Assembly: GCA_021372725.1 (NCBI GenBank)
Contig: JAJFTV010000050.1
Coordinates: 1-53,842, forward strand
Source: Chloroflexota bacterium
Lineage (GTDB): Bacteria; Chloroflexota; Anaerolineae; Anaerolineales; Anaerolineaceae
DNA length: 53,842 bases
Direction: 5' to 3'
Under the pieces are notes generated by a model. It saw only the letters and a program-made list of their open reading frames with translations, had not been told where the DNA came from and did not search any database. Numbering within the stretch: position 1 is the stretch's first letter; every line of letters starts with the position of its first letter. Position numbers and translations under genes: made by a program. Shown in pieces: positions 8,631 through 18,025 of the stretch.

Positions 8631-9668
8631 TTATTTTTCCTCCGAGCTTGCCTGTGTGGCAGTGAACGATGCAGAATTCGGGGTCGCTGATGCAGTTTCT
8701 AAAGCCTCCGGCAACCCTTTCCATGGGAAGGTATACCAGTAAAGATAATCTTCCACGTGTGCCGCCCAATATTCCTCGTTATGCGCACCGGTGTTGATGA
8801 TCCATTCGTGCGCAACATGGTATTTGGTCAAGCGGTCTTCGAACCGTTTGGCCGATTCCAGCAGGTAATCCTGCGACCCATCATCCATATAGATGCGGGG
8901 AAAGCTGTCTGCGGGGATCTCCCGAAACCAGTATGGGGCGTTGTAAAAATCTCCCGAAAAAATCGCCAGGCTGTGCGCCCCGATCGAGCCGAAAAGTTTC
9001 CAATTTATCAACCCCAGGTGGATGGCCCAACCGGCTCCGCGTGAAAGACCGCCGATTGCCCTGCACTCACGCAAATGACAGGTGTCATAATCATCATCCA
9101 CCCAGGGGATCAGGTTATCGATTAATTGCTGCCCGAACAGCGAAGTATGAGTATCCTCCAGATAATTGCTCTCGAAAGGCATGACGATGATGAACGGAGG
9201 TACCTCCCCTGCTGCAATCAGCCTGTCCGCTGCTTCATCTACTCCCAGGCGATCCCATTGATCATCCTTATAGCTTTGTCCGTGAAGAAGGTACAGTACC
9301 GGGTAATCATATTGCAAACTTTTTTTATAACAGGCCGGAAGATAAACCCTGAATGCAAGGGTTCGGCTGGTTTCAGGGATGACAATTTCCCTCAGCTCGA
9401 TCTGCCCCTGTGTTTCAACACATACTTCTTCCGTGGGTGTGGGGGTATATGTAGGTCGTGGGGTAAATGCAGGCTTCAGGGTTGCCATTTCTTCAGGTGT
9501 GATATCGGACGGTACGGAGGTGTACTGCGTGGAAAAGGCAGCGATGGTTTGTTTTACCACCGTAGCCTTGATCTCAGGGCTGCTCTGGTTTGCCGGTAAA
9601 CATGCAGAGAACAGGAACGCAATGATGAGCAAAAGACAAATAAGGCCCCAAAACCTTTTGTTTCTCAT
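8631..9668 (-). CDS. Esterase-family lipoprotein (alpha/beta hydrolase)
   Basis: A 345-residue lipoprotein with a hydrophobic signal and lipobox FSAC (C23), then a T/P-rich linker to about residue 80. The catalytic domain resembles the esterase D/enterochelin-esterase family: YPVLYLLHG with the oxyanion region, nucleophile elbow GLSRG, likely acid in MDDGSQD and histidine in NTGAHNEEYW. It would act at the outer face of the membrane on an ester substrate. Its ATG overlaps the stop of the CapA-like gene by four bases, and the cyclase-family gene follows after two bases, so the three form a transcription unit. Confidence 0.88.
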   Translation of the reverse strand: MRNKRFWGLICLLLIIAFLFSACLPANQSSPEIKATVVKQTIAAFSTQYTSVPSDITPEEMATLKPAFTPRPTYTPTPTEEVCVETQGQIELREIVIPETSRTLAFRVYLPACYKKSLQYDYPVLYLLHGQSYKDDQWDRLGVDEAADRLIAAGEVPPFIIVMPFESNYLEDTHTSLFGQQLIDNLIPWVDDDYDTCHLRECRAIGGLSRGAGWAIHLGLINWKLFGSIGAHSLAIFSGDFYNAPYWFREIPADSFPRIYMDDGSQDYLLESAKRFEDRLTKYHVAHEWIINTGAHNEEYWAAHVEDYLYWYTFPWKGLPEALETASATPNSASFTATQASSEEK

Positions 9669-11404
9669 TCTGTTTCCACGGCAAAGGCCGTCTCCCAGTT
9701 ACAGCGTTCGAATATCGTCTGCAAAAATGCCTCCCTTTCAGAAGTCTTCATCAACCTGGGTTTGGACGCATCCTCCAGCATAAGCGTAATCAGCTCTGTC
9801 GAGATATATTTGCCATTATAAAAATAGTGCCGGTCGACAAACTCGTGCGGATTTTCGCCGTACATCTGGTCAAAAAACAGGTTCCCCAGCCCGTAGTGCA
9901 CAAAACTGTCACCCACGAATGTCATCGTCTGTGCAAAGTGCGACTGGCTGCCACTCACAATCGCGGCACCCATTTCAGCCGCATCCAGAAAATCGATCCG
10001 TTGAGAAGAGTGCGGGGTATAGTCTTCCACCTCAAAATGCTGGAAGGTGACCACCGGAATGGAACCAGCCTTCAATGCATTGTTGACCTGTGTTTCCATC
10101 CAGCCGTCGGTACAGGGATTGGAGCCTGGAGAATCCACGCCGGCCCACACTTCTTCAGGGCCTGCCGGGCTGCAGCCGATAAATGTGATCGATTGAGATC
10201 CATCCTGAAGGGTCAATGGTTGAGCTGCCTCGGCGATATTTCGGCCGCCTCCGAAATACGGCAGATCATTATCCTGGTACATTTGCAGAGTAGCTAAAAA
10301 CGGTTCGCTTCCCCAATCCAGAATATGATTGCCGGTCAATTCGATGACATCTGCATCGATATACTCCAACAACTTGAAATAGGAAGGATCCGAACAGAAG
10401 CGCTGCTCCAATCTGACAGGATTTGCTGATGGACAATCTTTCCAAAAAGATACCTCGTTACTGATGTGCGTAATATCGGCATCTTTCAAAATATCAACGA
10501 TATCCCTCGCCGGGTAGAGGACGCCGTTTTTTTCCATTTTTAGTGCCACGTAGCGCACCAGAGCGGTTGTACCGGTCATGATCAGTGAGGTCAATTTTTC
10601 AGGGACAAAATTGGTGGCAGGCACCACAAGGGATGCCAGTTGATGTTGTGAAAGCTCTGCATCCCCGGCTTCCGTTTTAACCAGATCAAACTGGACAGTC
10701 AATGGATAACCGGCCAGGTCAAAATTACTGTCCAGGGGGGAAATATTGTTAACGCGAATGATCTTCCAGCGGGGATCGAGCTCTTCAAAAGGGATGATGG
10801 CCCAGACATTCGTTTCTTCCCATGCCGTCTGCAGCAGTTCTGAAGAGGGTAAAATCTTCACGACTTCAGGATCAGGCGTTCCCCAAAGACGGGAAAATAC
10901 CTCGAAAGTTGATTGGCTGACCAGCAAGGTGTTTACGATATCGGTCGTCCAGCTATTTTTCAGCCAGGTGTTCTTGAGTTGGGTAAAATTAACCGAATCT
11001 TGCAAGGTTGGAAAAGGAGCAGTCAAAAGATAAACCCAATGCGAACGGATATATCCATTACCAGCTTCATCCTTGCCAGTCGGAATGATCTCGTATGTGG
11101 ATCCAGCTTCCACAGCCGTTGTGACAAATGGTTCTTTTATTTCCAATGCTGAAAGATAGCCATCAGGAAGGCAATCGCATGGCCATATTGTCATGGGTTC
11201 AGGCTGTTTCGTAGCCATTGTTGTTGAAGGTTTACTCGTTTGAGTGATCTTCGCAAAGGAAACGGTCTGGGTCGCAGCCAGATTCGCTTTCGAGATGATC
11301 GTGCCGGCCTCTGTTGCAGGGTTCACTGCCCGATGGCTGCAAGCAGGGATGCACAGAAAAAAAACACTTGAGAGAATGAGTAAGACGAACAAAGACCTTG
11401 TCAT
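9665..11404 (-). CDS. CapA-like lipoprotein (PGA_cap metallophosphatase fold)
   Basis: This 579-residue lipoprotein has lipobox IPAC (C22). Residues about 70-270 form an unassigned domain with a solute-binding-like feel; residues about 275-560 match the CapA/PGA synthesis family, with HISNEVSF, ELTGNHILDWG, TFQHFEVEDYTPHSSQ and GSQSHFAQTM in the usual order. The first family motif reads MTGTTALVR, where classical CapA has GD, so one metal ligand may be missing or supplied elsewhere. CapA proteins take part in poly-gamma-glutamate export or related polymer handling. It is the first gene of the CapA/esterase/cyclase set, overlapping the esterase by an ATGA. Actual polymer unknown. Confidence 0.82.
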   Translation of the reverse strand: MTRSLFVLLILSSVFFLCIPACSHRAVNPATEAGTIISKANLAATQTVSFAKITQTSKPSTTMATKQPEPMTIWPCDCLPDGYLSALEIKEPFVTTAVEAGSTYEIIPTGKDEAGNGYIRSHWVYLLTAPFPTLQDSVNFTQLKNTWLKNSWTTDIVNTLLVSQSTFEVFSRLWGTPDPEVVKILPSSELLQTAWEETNVWAIIPFEELDPRWKIIRVNNISPLDSNFDLAGYPLTVQFDLVKTEAGDAELSQHQLASLVVPATNFVPEKLTSLIMTGTTALVRYVALKMEKNGVLYPARDIVDILKDADITHISNEVSFWKDCPSANPVRLEQRFCSDPSYFKLLEYIDADVIELTGNHILDWGSEPFLATLQMYQDNDLPYFGGGRNIAEAAQPLTLQDGSQSITFIGCSPAGPEEVWAGVDSPGSNPCTDGWMETQVNNALKAGSIPVVTFQHFEVEDYTPHSSQRIDFLDAAEMGAAIVSGSQSHFAQTMTFVGDSFVHYGLGNLFFDQMYGENPHEFVDRHYFYNGKYISTELITLMLEDASKPRLMKTSEREAFLQTIFERCNWETAFAVETE

Positions 11405-11547
11405 TGAGAATGATAGGATATTATACTCAAAGCGGGAGAGGATTTATTTGGATCATGGATTCTTTGATCATTTGCCCGGTTTTTTGATTTCATATAGAAT
11501 TTTCAAACAATTTTCTCTGTTTGATAGGATCTGATAGATACCCGGTC

Positions 11548-11553
11548 TATAAT
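11548..11553 (+). promoter_or_regulatory. -10 element upstream of the thiolase
   Basis: TATAAT lies 29 bases before the thiolase ATG in the divergent gap with the CapA-like gene. No well-spaced -35 hexamer is visible. Confidence 0.35.
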
Positions 11554-11582
11554 TCCATCATATACCATACAAAGGATAACCC

Positions 11583-12740
11583 ATGCGAGAAGTAGCGGTG
11601 CTTGGAATTGGACAGACAAAAGTAGAAGAACACTGGGATAAATCGCTGAGGGAACTGGCTGGAGAGGCGGTTTTGACAACTCTCTCTGACGCCGGTGTAA
11701 GCTCGGTGGATGCGTTATACGTTGGAAATATGCTTTCGGGCGCTTCCAACCGGCAGCAGCACCTTGGCGCCTACATTGCGGATTGGGTCGGTTTGAAAAA
11801 TATAGAAGCGATTCGTTTTGAAGCAGCCTGCAGTTCCGGCTCAGCAGCATTTCGTTCTGCGTTGATGGCGGTTGCCTCCGGTGAAGTGGATACCGCCATT
11901 GCAGTGGGTGTGGAGAAAATGACCGATGTTCTCCCGGCCGAAATGACAAAAAGTCTGGCAACCGCTGCAGACGCAGAATATGAGGGCGCTCACGGGCTTT
12001 CCTTTGTAGCCCTCAATGCACTGATCATGAAACGCTATATGTATGAGTACGGCTGGAAACACGAGGATTTTGCGGGCTTTTCGATTAACTCACACGCCAA
12101 TGCCGTTCATAACCCGTATGCACGCTTCCGCAAACCCATTACCGAGCAGGAATTCATCAAAGCAGTTGTGATTTCTGAACCGATCAATATTCTGGATGCC
12201 TCTCCGGTTGGCGATGGATCTGCCGCGGTGCTGCTGGTTCCCCTTGAAAATTTGCAGAAATCCCCTGGAAAGCGTAAAGTAAAAGTGGCAGCATCTGCGA
12301 CGGCGACCGATTCCATTGCCATCCATTCACGAAACGACCCCCTATGGCTTAGTGCAGCCGAGAAATCCGCAAAGGAGGCCTATAGACAGGCAGGGATTGG
12401 GCCGGAAGACATCGATGTATTTGAGCTGCATGATGCCTTTTCCATTATGGCCGCCCTCAGTCTGGAAGCGTGTGGATTTGCAGAAAGAGGCAGGGGCCCT
12501 GAACTTGCAAAGAATGGCGATATAACCCTCCATGGCCGGATACCGATCTGCACCCTCGGCGGGCTTAAATCCCGCGGCCATCCTGTGGGAGCAACCGGCA
12601 TCTATCAGATTGTCGAGGTTGTTGAACAATTACGCCAGGAGGCTGGACCAGCACAGGTACAGGATGCAAGATACGGGATGGCACAAAATATCGGCGGGAG
12701 CGGGTCGAACATTTTTACTCATATCTTTGAAGCACTATGA
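11583..12740 (+). CDS. SCP2-type thiolase (acetyl-CoA acetyltransferase-like)
   Basis: A 385-residue thiolase-fold protein. The acyl-accepting cysteine is C83 in EAACSSGSAAF, the histidine lies in SRGHPVGATG, and ELHDAFS is the NEAF-like block. The C-terminal loop reads NIGGSGS instead of a second catalytic cysteine, placing it in the SCP2/archaeal-like subgroup. In archaea such thiolases often pair with a DUF35 protein; none is present here. Enzymes of this group condense or cleave acyl-CoAs; direction and chain length are unknown. It overlaps the next gene by ATGA. Confidence 0.87.
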   Translation: MREVAVLGIGQTKVEEHWDKSLRELAGEAVLTTLSDAGVSSVDALYVGNMLSGASNRQQHLGAYIADWVGLKNIEAIRFEAACSSGSAAFRSALMAVASGEVDTAIAVGVEKMTDVLPAEMTKSLATAADAEYEGAHGLSFVALNALIMKRYMYEYGWKHEDFAGFSINSHANAVHNPYARFRKPITEQEFIKAVVISEPINILDASPVGDGSAAVLLVPLENLQKSPGKRKVKVAASATATDSIAIHSRNDPLWLSAAEKSAKEAYRQAGIGPEDIDVFELHDAFSIMAALSLEACGFAERGRGPELAKNGDITLHGRIPICTLGGLKSRGHPVGATGIYQIVEVVEQLRQEAGPAQVQDARYGMAQNIGGSGSNIFTHIFEAL

Positions 12741-13603
12741 CCATGATGGCAATTGATGAGTTCAAAAGCAGGCTCCTGAAATATCGTCAGCTTACCTTTC
12801 GAACCACAGCGGGGCTGCGTATCCATACCCCGGATGAAGCACTGGATTTTGTCAACGAACGGGGCTTCGTTTTTTTCTGGCCGATCAAAGGGATTCAATT
12901 TCCCTCACTTTGGGCTGCCAATGCGGGTGACCGGAATGTTGCCAGTGATCATGATGATCCCGGGCACATTACCTGGGACTGGAAAGACAGCCTGCTGGGG
13001 AAAAAGCTGTGGTATTACGGGCGCATCCTCAAACGCAAGAATGCCATGGCCTCGTTGGAAGCTTTCCCGTATTTTTATGCGTTGACACCCAATTATGGGG
13101 AATATGAGGTTGATTACCTGACCCAATACCAGCAGGGCCTGTTGACTGCCGAATCCAAGGCAATTTACGAAGCCCTGCTTTTCAACGGGCCGATGGACAC
13201 AATCACGCTGCGTAAAACATCCCGAATGACCAGCGAAACGAGCACCAATCGTTTTCAGCGCGCCCTTGACCAGCTTCAGGTGGAAATGAAAATCCTGCCG
13301 GTGGGTATCAGCGAGGCAGGGGCATGGAAATATTCTTTCCTATACGATATCGTACCCAGACATTTTCCGTGGATTGAAACCCGGGCGGGCGAGATTAGTG
13401 AAAGCGAAGCCCGCGCTTACCTGTTGACCCGCTATTTGATTTCCCTGGGAGCCGAAGAGACATCTCATATCCGCAGTATGTTCCGCTGGTCAGAAAAGGA
13501 TCTCCAACGAGCCATAAATCGTATTCTGGAACAAAAAACTCTGGCATTTACCCAAACAAGCCTGGATGGGAAACCGATTCTTGCCCTGAACGATTTGCTA
13601 TAA
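12737..13603 (+). CDS. AlkZ/YcaQ-related winged-helix protein
   Basis: The 288-residue protein resembles a group often named AlkZ-related: an N-terminal FVNERGFVFFWPIKG block, GDRNVASDHDDPGHITW, KLWYYGRI, then probable tandem winged helices to the C-terminus. YcaQ/AlkZ enzymes unhook interstrand DNA crosslinks by glycosylase action. I cannot identify the catalytic glutamine motif of YcaQ here, so DNA glycosylase activity is not claimed. The start overlaps the thiolase stop by four bases; further ATGs at 12743 and 12746 are possible. The coupling with a thiolase gives no obvious functional link. Confidence 0.65.
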   Translation: MTMMAIDEFKSRLLKYRQLTFRTTAGLRIHTPDEALDFVNERGFVFFWPIKGIQFPSLWAANAGDRNVASDHDDPGHITWDWKDSLLGKKLWYYGRILKRKNAMASLEAFPYFYALTPNYGEYEVDYLTQYQQGLLTAESKAIYEALLFNGPMDTITLRKTSRMTSETSTNRFQRALDQLQVEMKILPVGISEAGAWKYSFLYDIVPRHFPWIETRAGEISESEARAYLLTRYLISLGAEETSHIRSMFRWSEKDLQRAINRILEQKTLAFTQTSLDGKPILALNDLL

Positions 13604-13680
13604 TAGTGTTGACATTCGAATATGGAAAAAATGGTAAACTAAAAATATATTGGCAATATCGCTAAAAAGGGCAGGAATGT

Positions 13681-14544
13681 ATGAGTAAAATTGCTATTGT
13701 TACGGATAGTGTGGCAAGTATTCCGGACCCCATGATCGAGAAATTGAATATCCACACGGTAGCTTATTATATTCATCGCGGCCAGGAAGTGCTGCGTGAT
13801 CTGGTCACCATTAAACGTGATGAGTTTTTCACCTGGATGAAGGGGGCCAAAGAAATTCCTCAAACAGCAAGTCCGGGACCCGGTGATTATTTAACCCTCT
13901 ATGAAAAACTGGCTTCAGAAGGAACTGAAGATATCATCAGTATCCACATGTCATCCAAAGGTAGTGGAGCCTACCAGGCAGCCAGAGCTGCACTGCCCAT
14001 GCTGCAGGAAAGATTGCCGAAGATGCGGGTGGAAGTGATTGATACCCTCAATGTCTCCATGTGCCAGGGATGGATCGCTCTGGAAGCAGCTCGTGCGGTG
14101 CTGGAAGACAAATCTGTTTCTGAAATTCTGGACACAATTTATCGATTAATTCCCATCACAAAGATGATCCAAACCGCAGATACCCTAAAATATCTGTATC
14201 TGGGTGGCAGAATAGGAAAAGCCAAACATCTGGTTGGCTCTCTTCTCAACATCAAACCGCTCATCAGCATGGAAAATGGCCTTGTTGTTGCCCTGGGTAC
14301 CGCCCGAAGCCAGATAAAAGCCTATCAATCGATGGCTGAAATGGTTGAAAAATCAGCAGACAACCGGCAAATCAAGATCGCTTATGTCCATGCAGCCGCG
14401 AAGGATGAAATTGAACGGCTCAGGGAGGAAATCGAAAGCCGTATCCAGGTTGTGGAGAGCTTTGTTACTGAACTCAGCCCGGCCCTGGGTGTTCACTCCG
14501 GGCCTGGTACCACAGGCCTTTGCTTTTATCCGGTCAACAAATAA
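13681..14544 (+). CDS. DegV family fatty-acid-binding protein
   Basis: A 287-residue protein with the family pattern: IVTDSVASIP at the N-terminus, TASPGPGDYL, then IHMSSKGSGAYQAA and a C-terminal EDD-fold half. DegV (FakB-like) proteins bind fatty acids and, in Firmicutes, present them to the FakA kinase; no kinase gene is in this window. AGGAATGT before the ATG acts as ribosome-binding site. A TTGACA at 13609 with possible -10 bases near 13635 may be its promoter, though the spacing is poor. The GH13 gene begins one base after its stop. Confidence 0.9.
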   Translation: MSKIAIVTDSVASIPDPMIEKLNIHTVAYYIHRGQEVLRDLVTIKRDEFFTWMKGAKEIPQTASPGPGDYLTLYEKLASEGTEDIISIHMSSKGSGAYQAARAALPMLQERLPKMRVEVIDTLNVSMCQGWIALEAARAVLEDKSVSEILDTIYRLIPITKMIQTADTLKYLYLGGRIGKAKHLVGSLLNIKPLISMENGLVVALGTARSQIKAYQSMAEMVEKSADNRQIKIAYVHAAAKDEIERLREEIESRIQVVESFVTELSPALGVHSGPGTTGLCFYPVNK

Positions 14545-14545
14545 T

Positions 14546-17500
14546 ATGGTGGAATTTCATATCGCCCGGAAAATCCGTCACCGATACCAACTGGATGATG
14601 CACTTTTCCAGACAGACGGGAATATCCTGCTCGCCAATTTCAGGACTTCCAGAGAATTTGCCCAAAATATCAATACACAAAATGACCCTTCGTTTCCAAA
14701 AGATGGAGTCCGCCCGGGTGATATCCACGCGATGGGCCTCATCGATGAAATTTTCCATTTCGTCATTACCCTGTATAAAAAGCAAAAAAATCCGGATTTC
14801 TTCCGCGAATTGTTGGATCAACTGGATACAAATTTCACACAGAAAAGCGTCGATCAATTACTGACAGCGTTTATCGCAGAATTTCCACCCACAAGTGTGT
14901 ATCGTAATCAGATTACCACCCCCGATTATTTGCTGGCATCGGAAAACGGTATTTCCAACCGGGAGACCGCCCTGGAGGAACTTGTGTTGATCTGGCTGGC
15001 CAACCAAAACCCGGCCTACCAACCGCTCCATTCACTTTTTGAGGATCAGGAACTGCAAAAACTCCCTGAATACAGCCTGGTTATCCATTACCTGAAAAAT
15101 TACAGCAAGAAACAACCCGCTTTTGGCCCCCGAAATACAGACCTGATTTACCTGCTGCGTTCCCCGGCCTTGATGGTGCCCCATTCCATCCACGGCCAAT
15201 TGGAATATATCCGTACCGAATGGGGTTATCTGCTGAGCGATTTTCTACTCCGCATCCTCAGCAGCCTGGATTTTCTGAAAGAGGAAGAGAAACTTTCTTT
15301 CATGGGGCCTGGACCGGTGGAGATTCCCCTTTATGACCAATCCCAGGCAGGCCTGTTGGAAGGTGAACGTTACAGCCGAGACAGCGACTGGATGCCCAAC
15401 CTGGTGCTGATTGCCAAAAATTCTTTCGTCTGGCTGCATCAACTGACAATAAAGTATAAAAAACCGGTCCGGTTTTTATCCGATATCCCGGATGAAGAAC
15501 TTCACCTTCTGGCCCAACGCGGTATCAATGGATTATGGCTGATCGGGTTATGGGAAAGAAGCCGCGCCTCGGCCCGCATCAAGCAACTGTGCGGTAATCC
15601 TGAAGCCATCTCTTCCGCTTATGCCTTGCATGATTACCAGATCGCCGGTGATCTGGGCGGAGAACAGGCCTTCCAGGATCTTGACCGGCGGGCCCGTCGT
15701 TTCGGGATCCGGTTGGCCAGTGATATGGTCCCCAACCACATGGCGATTGATTCAAACTGGGTCATGGATCATCCGGATTGGTTTATCTCACTGCCCTACA
15801 GCCCATTTCCCGCCTATCGTTTTTCCGGTCCTGACCTTTCAGATCGCGCAGATGTCGGCATTTTTATCGATGATCATTATTACGACCGCAGCGACGCGGC
15901 GGTTGTTTTTAAACGGGTCGACCGGCGTAGCGGCGCAGAGCAGTACATTTACCATGGTAATGACGGTACGAGTTTCCCCTGGAATGATACTGCCCAACTG
16001 GATTACCTGAAACCCGAAGTACGCGAGGCTGTGATTCAGACCATCATACAGGTCGCCAAACGGTTTCACATCATCCGCTTTGACGCCGCCATGACCCTCA
16101 CCCGCAAGCACTTTCACCGGCTCTGGTTCCCACAACCCGGCAGTGGTGGCGATATTCCCTCCCGCGCAGAACACGCACTAACCGATGAAGAATTCTCACA
16201 CATCATGCCAAACGAATTCTGGCGCGAAGTAGTCGATCGTGTGGCGGTGGAAGTGCCTGACACGCTGCTGCTGGCCGAGGCATTCTGGATGATGGAAAGT
16301 TATTTCGTCCGTACCCTGGGAATGCATCGGGTCTATAACAGCGCGTTCATGATACTTTTACGGGATGAAGAGAACGCCAAATATCGCAGCCTGATCAAGA
16401 ATACTCTCGAATTCGACCCCGAGATCCTGAAGCGTTACGTTAATTTTCTCAACAACCCCGATGAGCGCACAGCCATCGATCAGTTTGGAAACGGTGACAA
16501 ATACTTTGGAGTATGCACCTTGATGGTCACCCTGCCGGGGCTGCCGATGTTTGGACACGGGCAAATAGAGGGGTTCGCTGAAAAATACGGCATGGAATAC
16601 CGCCGCTCCTATCAGGATGAAATACCGGATGCCAATTTCATCCAGCGTCACGAACAGCAGATCTTCCCGCTGATGCGAAAACGCCATCTTTTTGCCAATG
16701 TCGATCAATTCCTGCTGTATGATTTCTTTACCCCGCAAGGCGGGGTGGACGAAAATGTATTTGCTTATTCCAACCGGTCTGATCAGGAATCCACTTTGGT
16801 GATTTATAACAACCGCTATGAGAGCACCCGCGGCTGGATTCGTACCTCAGCCGCTTTCATCGATAAAACCAGCGAGAATAAACAGCTCATTCAAAAATCC
16901 CTTCACGAGGGACTCGCCATTCAGGCAGATTCCAATACTTTCACAATTTTCATGGATCAATCCTGCGGGCTGGAATACATTCGAAAAAATTCCGATATCA
17001 TCTCCAATGGTTTGTATTTTGAGCTGAATGGTTACCAGACGCACGTTTTCCTTAACTTCCGGCAGATTATGGATCACGATGGTTCCTGGCAGAGATTACA
17101 TAATTTCCTGGATGGAAGGGGAACAATCAGCATGGATGATGCCTTCTTTGACCTGCGCATGCAGCCGGTTTTGGATCCAATGCGTCAGATTTTTAATAAG
17201 GAATATTATAGAGCCATCCTGGGCCCGCTATTATTACCTGACAAGCCATTCATGAATGCCAACCTGCTCAACGAAACAAAACAAAAATTGGTTAACCTGC
17301 TGAATGGGTTTACACACTGGCTGGGTCACAGCAGCACTGAAGATCAATTCATTGAGCATAAGCTGGCGGAGTTTTCTGCCGCCTTTCAGATGCTTCATTT
17401 GAAAAATCATCTGCCGGCTCGAACAGCCCGGACATTAAATCCTGTCATTCGTTTCATCGACGATCTGTTTACCCTGGGTGATCCCGATAATCAAATTTTG

Positions 17501-18025
17501 TTGTTCAGTTGGTTTTTCCTGCATAATCTTGGCAGCATTGAAAGCAAGGATCATCCTGATATTGTGCTCGAAAACTGGTTTAATGAATTGCGGCTCGGCA
17601 AGCTGCTGGGTGAGTTCCTGAAGGATACCGGAAAGACAAGGGACGACAAGGTTGATGAAACCATCGCATGGCTGCGCTGGCTGACTTCCCAGCATGATTT
17701 TCCGGATGAGTTGGATCTAGATCTAGGAAACTCATCAGACTGGCTCCGTTCCAGGTTTTCCCAACCGCAGGCCGGCCGCCTGCTGAATATCAATTGCTTT
17801 GAAAAGGTAGAATATTTTTCAAAGGAAGGTTTTGAAAAATACTGTGATTGGATTGAAGTATTCAGGATAATGGAGACCCTGGCAGATCCAACACAATCCC
17901 GATCATATTCTGCAGAAAGACTTCTAAGAGTCCACGCCTTGATGAGTTCCTATAAACAAACTGCTTCGTTGGCAGAATATCAGGTGGAGAAGTTTTTCAA
18001 TCTGCTTGCCAGTTCACCGGCATAA
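14546..18025 (+). CDS. Large GH13 (alpha-amylase family) glycoside hydrolase
   Basis: This 1159-residue protein has an unassigned N-terminal part of about 300 residues, a GH13 barrel around 300-700 and a long C-terminal extension. All four GH13 blocks are seen: DMVPNHMAID; IIRFDAAMTL with nucleophile D513; LLLAEAFWMM with acid/base E578; and FGNGDKYF with D651. It therefore should cleave or transfer alpha-glucosidic bonds; no signal peptide is seen, so it is likely cytoplasmic. The ATG at 14546 sits one base after the DegV stop; the frame is open further upstream inside degV but aligns to nothing. The last 46 bases are shared with the opposite-strand GH57 gene. Exact specificity (amylase, maltosyltransferase or other) is unknown. 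Confidence 0.88.
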   Translation: MVEFHIARKIRHRYQLDDALFQTDGNILLANFRTSREFAQNINTQNDPSFPKDGVRPGDIHAMGLIDEIFHFVITLYKKQKNPDFFRELLDQLDTNFTQKSVDQLLTAFIAEFPPTSVYRNQITTPDYLLASENGISNRETALEELVLIWLANQNPAYQPLHSLFEDQELQKLPEYSLVIHYLKNYSKKQPAFGPRNTDLIYLLRSPALMVPHSIHGQLEYIRTEWGYLLSDFLLRILSSLDFLKEEEKLSFMGPGPVEIPLYDQSQAGLLEGERYSRDSDWMPNLVLIAKNSFVWLHQLTIKYKKPVRFLSDIPDEELHLLAQRGINGLWLIGLWERSRASARIKQLCGNPEAISSAYALHDYQIAGDLGGEQAFQDLDRRARRFGIRLASDMVPNHMAIDSNWVMDHPDWFISLPYSPFPAYRFSGPDLSDRADVGIFIDDHYYDRSDAAVVFKRVDRRSGAEQYIYHGNDGTSFPWNDTAQLDYLKPEVREAVIQTIIQVAKRFHIIRFDAAMTLTRKHFHRLWFPQPGSGGDIPSRAEHALTDEEFSHIMPNEFWREVVDRVAVEVPDTLLLAEAFWMMESYFVRTLGMHRVYNSAFMILLRDEENAKYRSLIKNTLEFDPEILKRYVNFLNNPDERTAIDQFGNGDKYFGVCTLMVTLPGLPMFGHGQIEGFAEKYGMEYRRSYQDEIPDANFIQRHEQQIFPLMRKRHLFANVDQFLLYDFFTPQGGVDENVFAYSNRSDQESTLVIYNNRYESTRGWIRTSAAFIDKTSENKQLIQKSLHEGLAIQADSNTFTIFMDQSCGLEYIRKNSDIISNGLYFELNGYQTHVFLNFRQIMDHDGSWQRLHNFLDGRGTISMDDAFFDLRMQPVLDPMRQIFNKEYYRAILGPLLLPDKPFMNANLLNETKQKLVNLLNGFTHWLGHSSTEDQFIEHKLAEFSAAFQMLHLKNHLPARTARTLNPVIRFIDDLFTLGDPDNQILLFSWFFLHNLGSIESKDHPDIVLENWFNELRLGKLLGEFLKDTGKTRDDKVDETIAWLRWLTSQHDFPDELDLDLGNSSDWLRSRFSQPQAGRLLNINCFEKVEYFSKEGFEKYCDWIEVFRIMETLADPTQSRSYSAERLLRVHALMSSYKQTASLAEYQVEKFFNLLASSPA

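Noticed and set aside
13600..13640. TTGACA at 13609 as a firm promoter for degV
   Set aside because: The best -10 candidate is 20 bases away and poor, so it is mentioned only with the gene.
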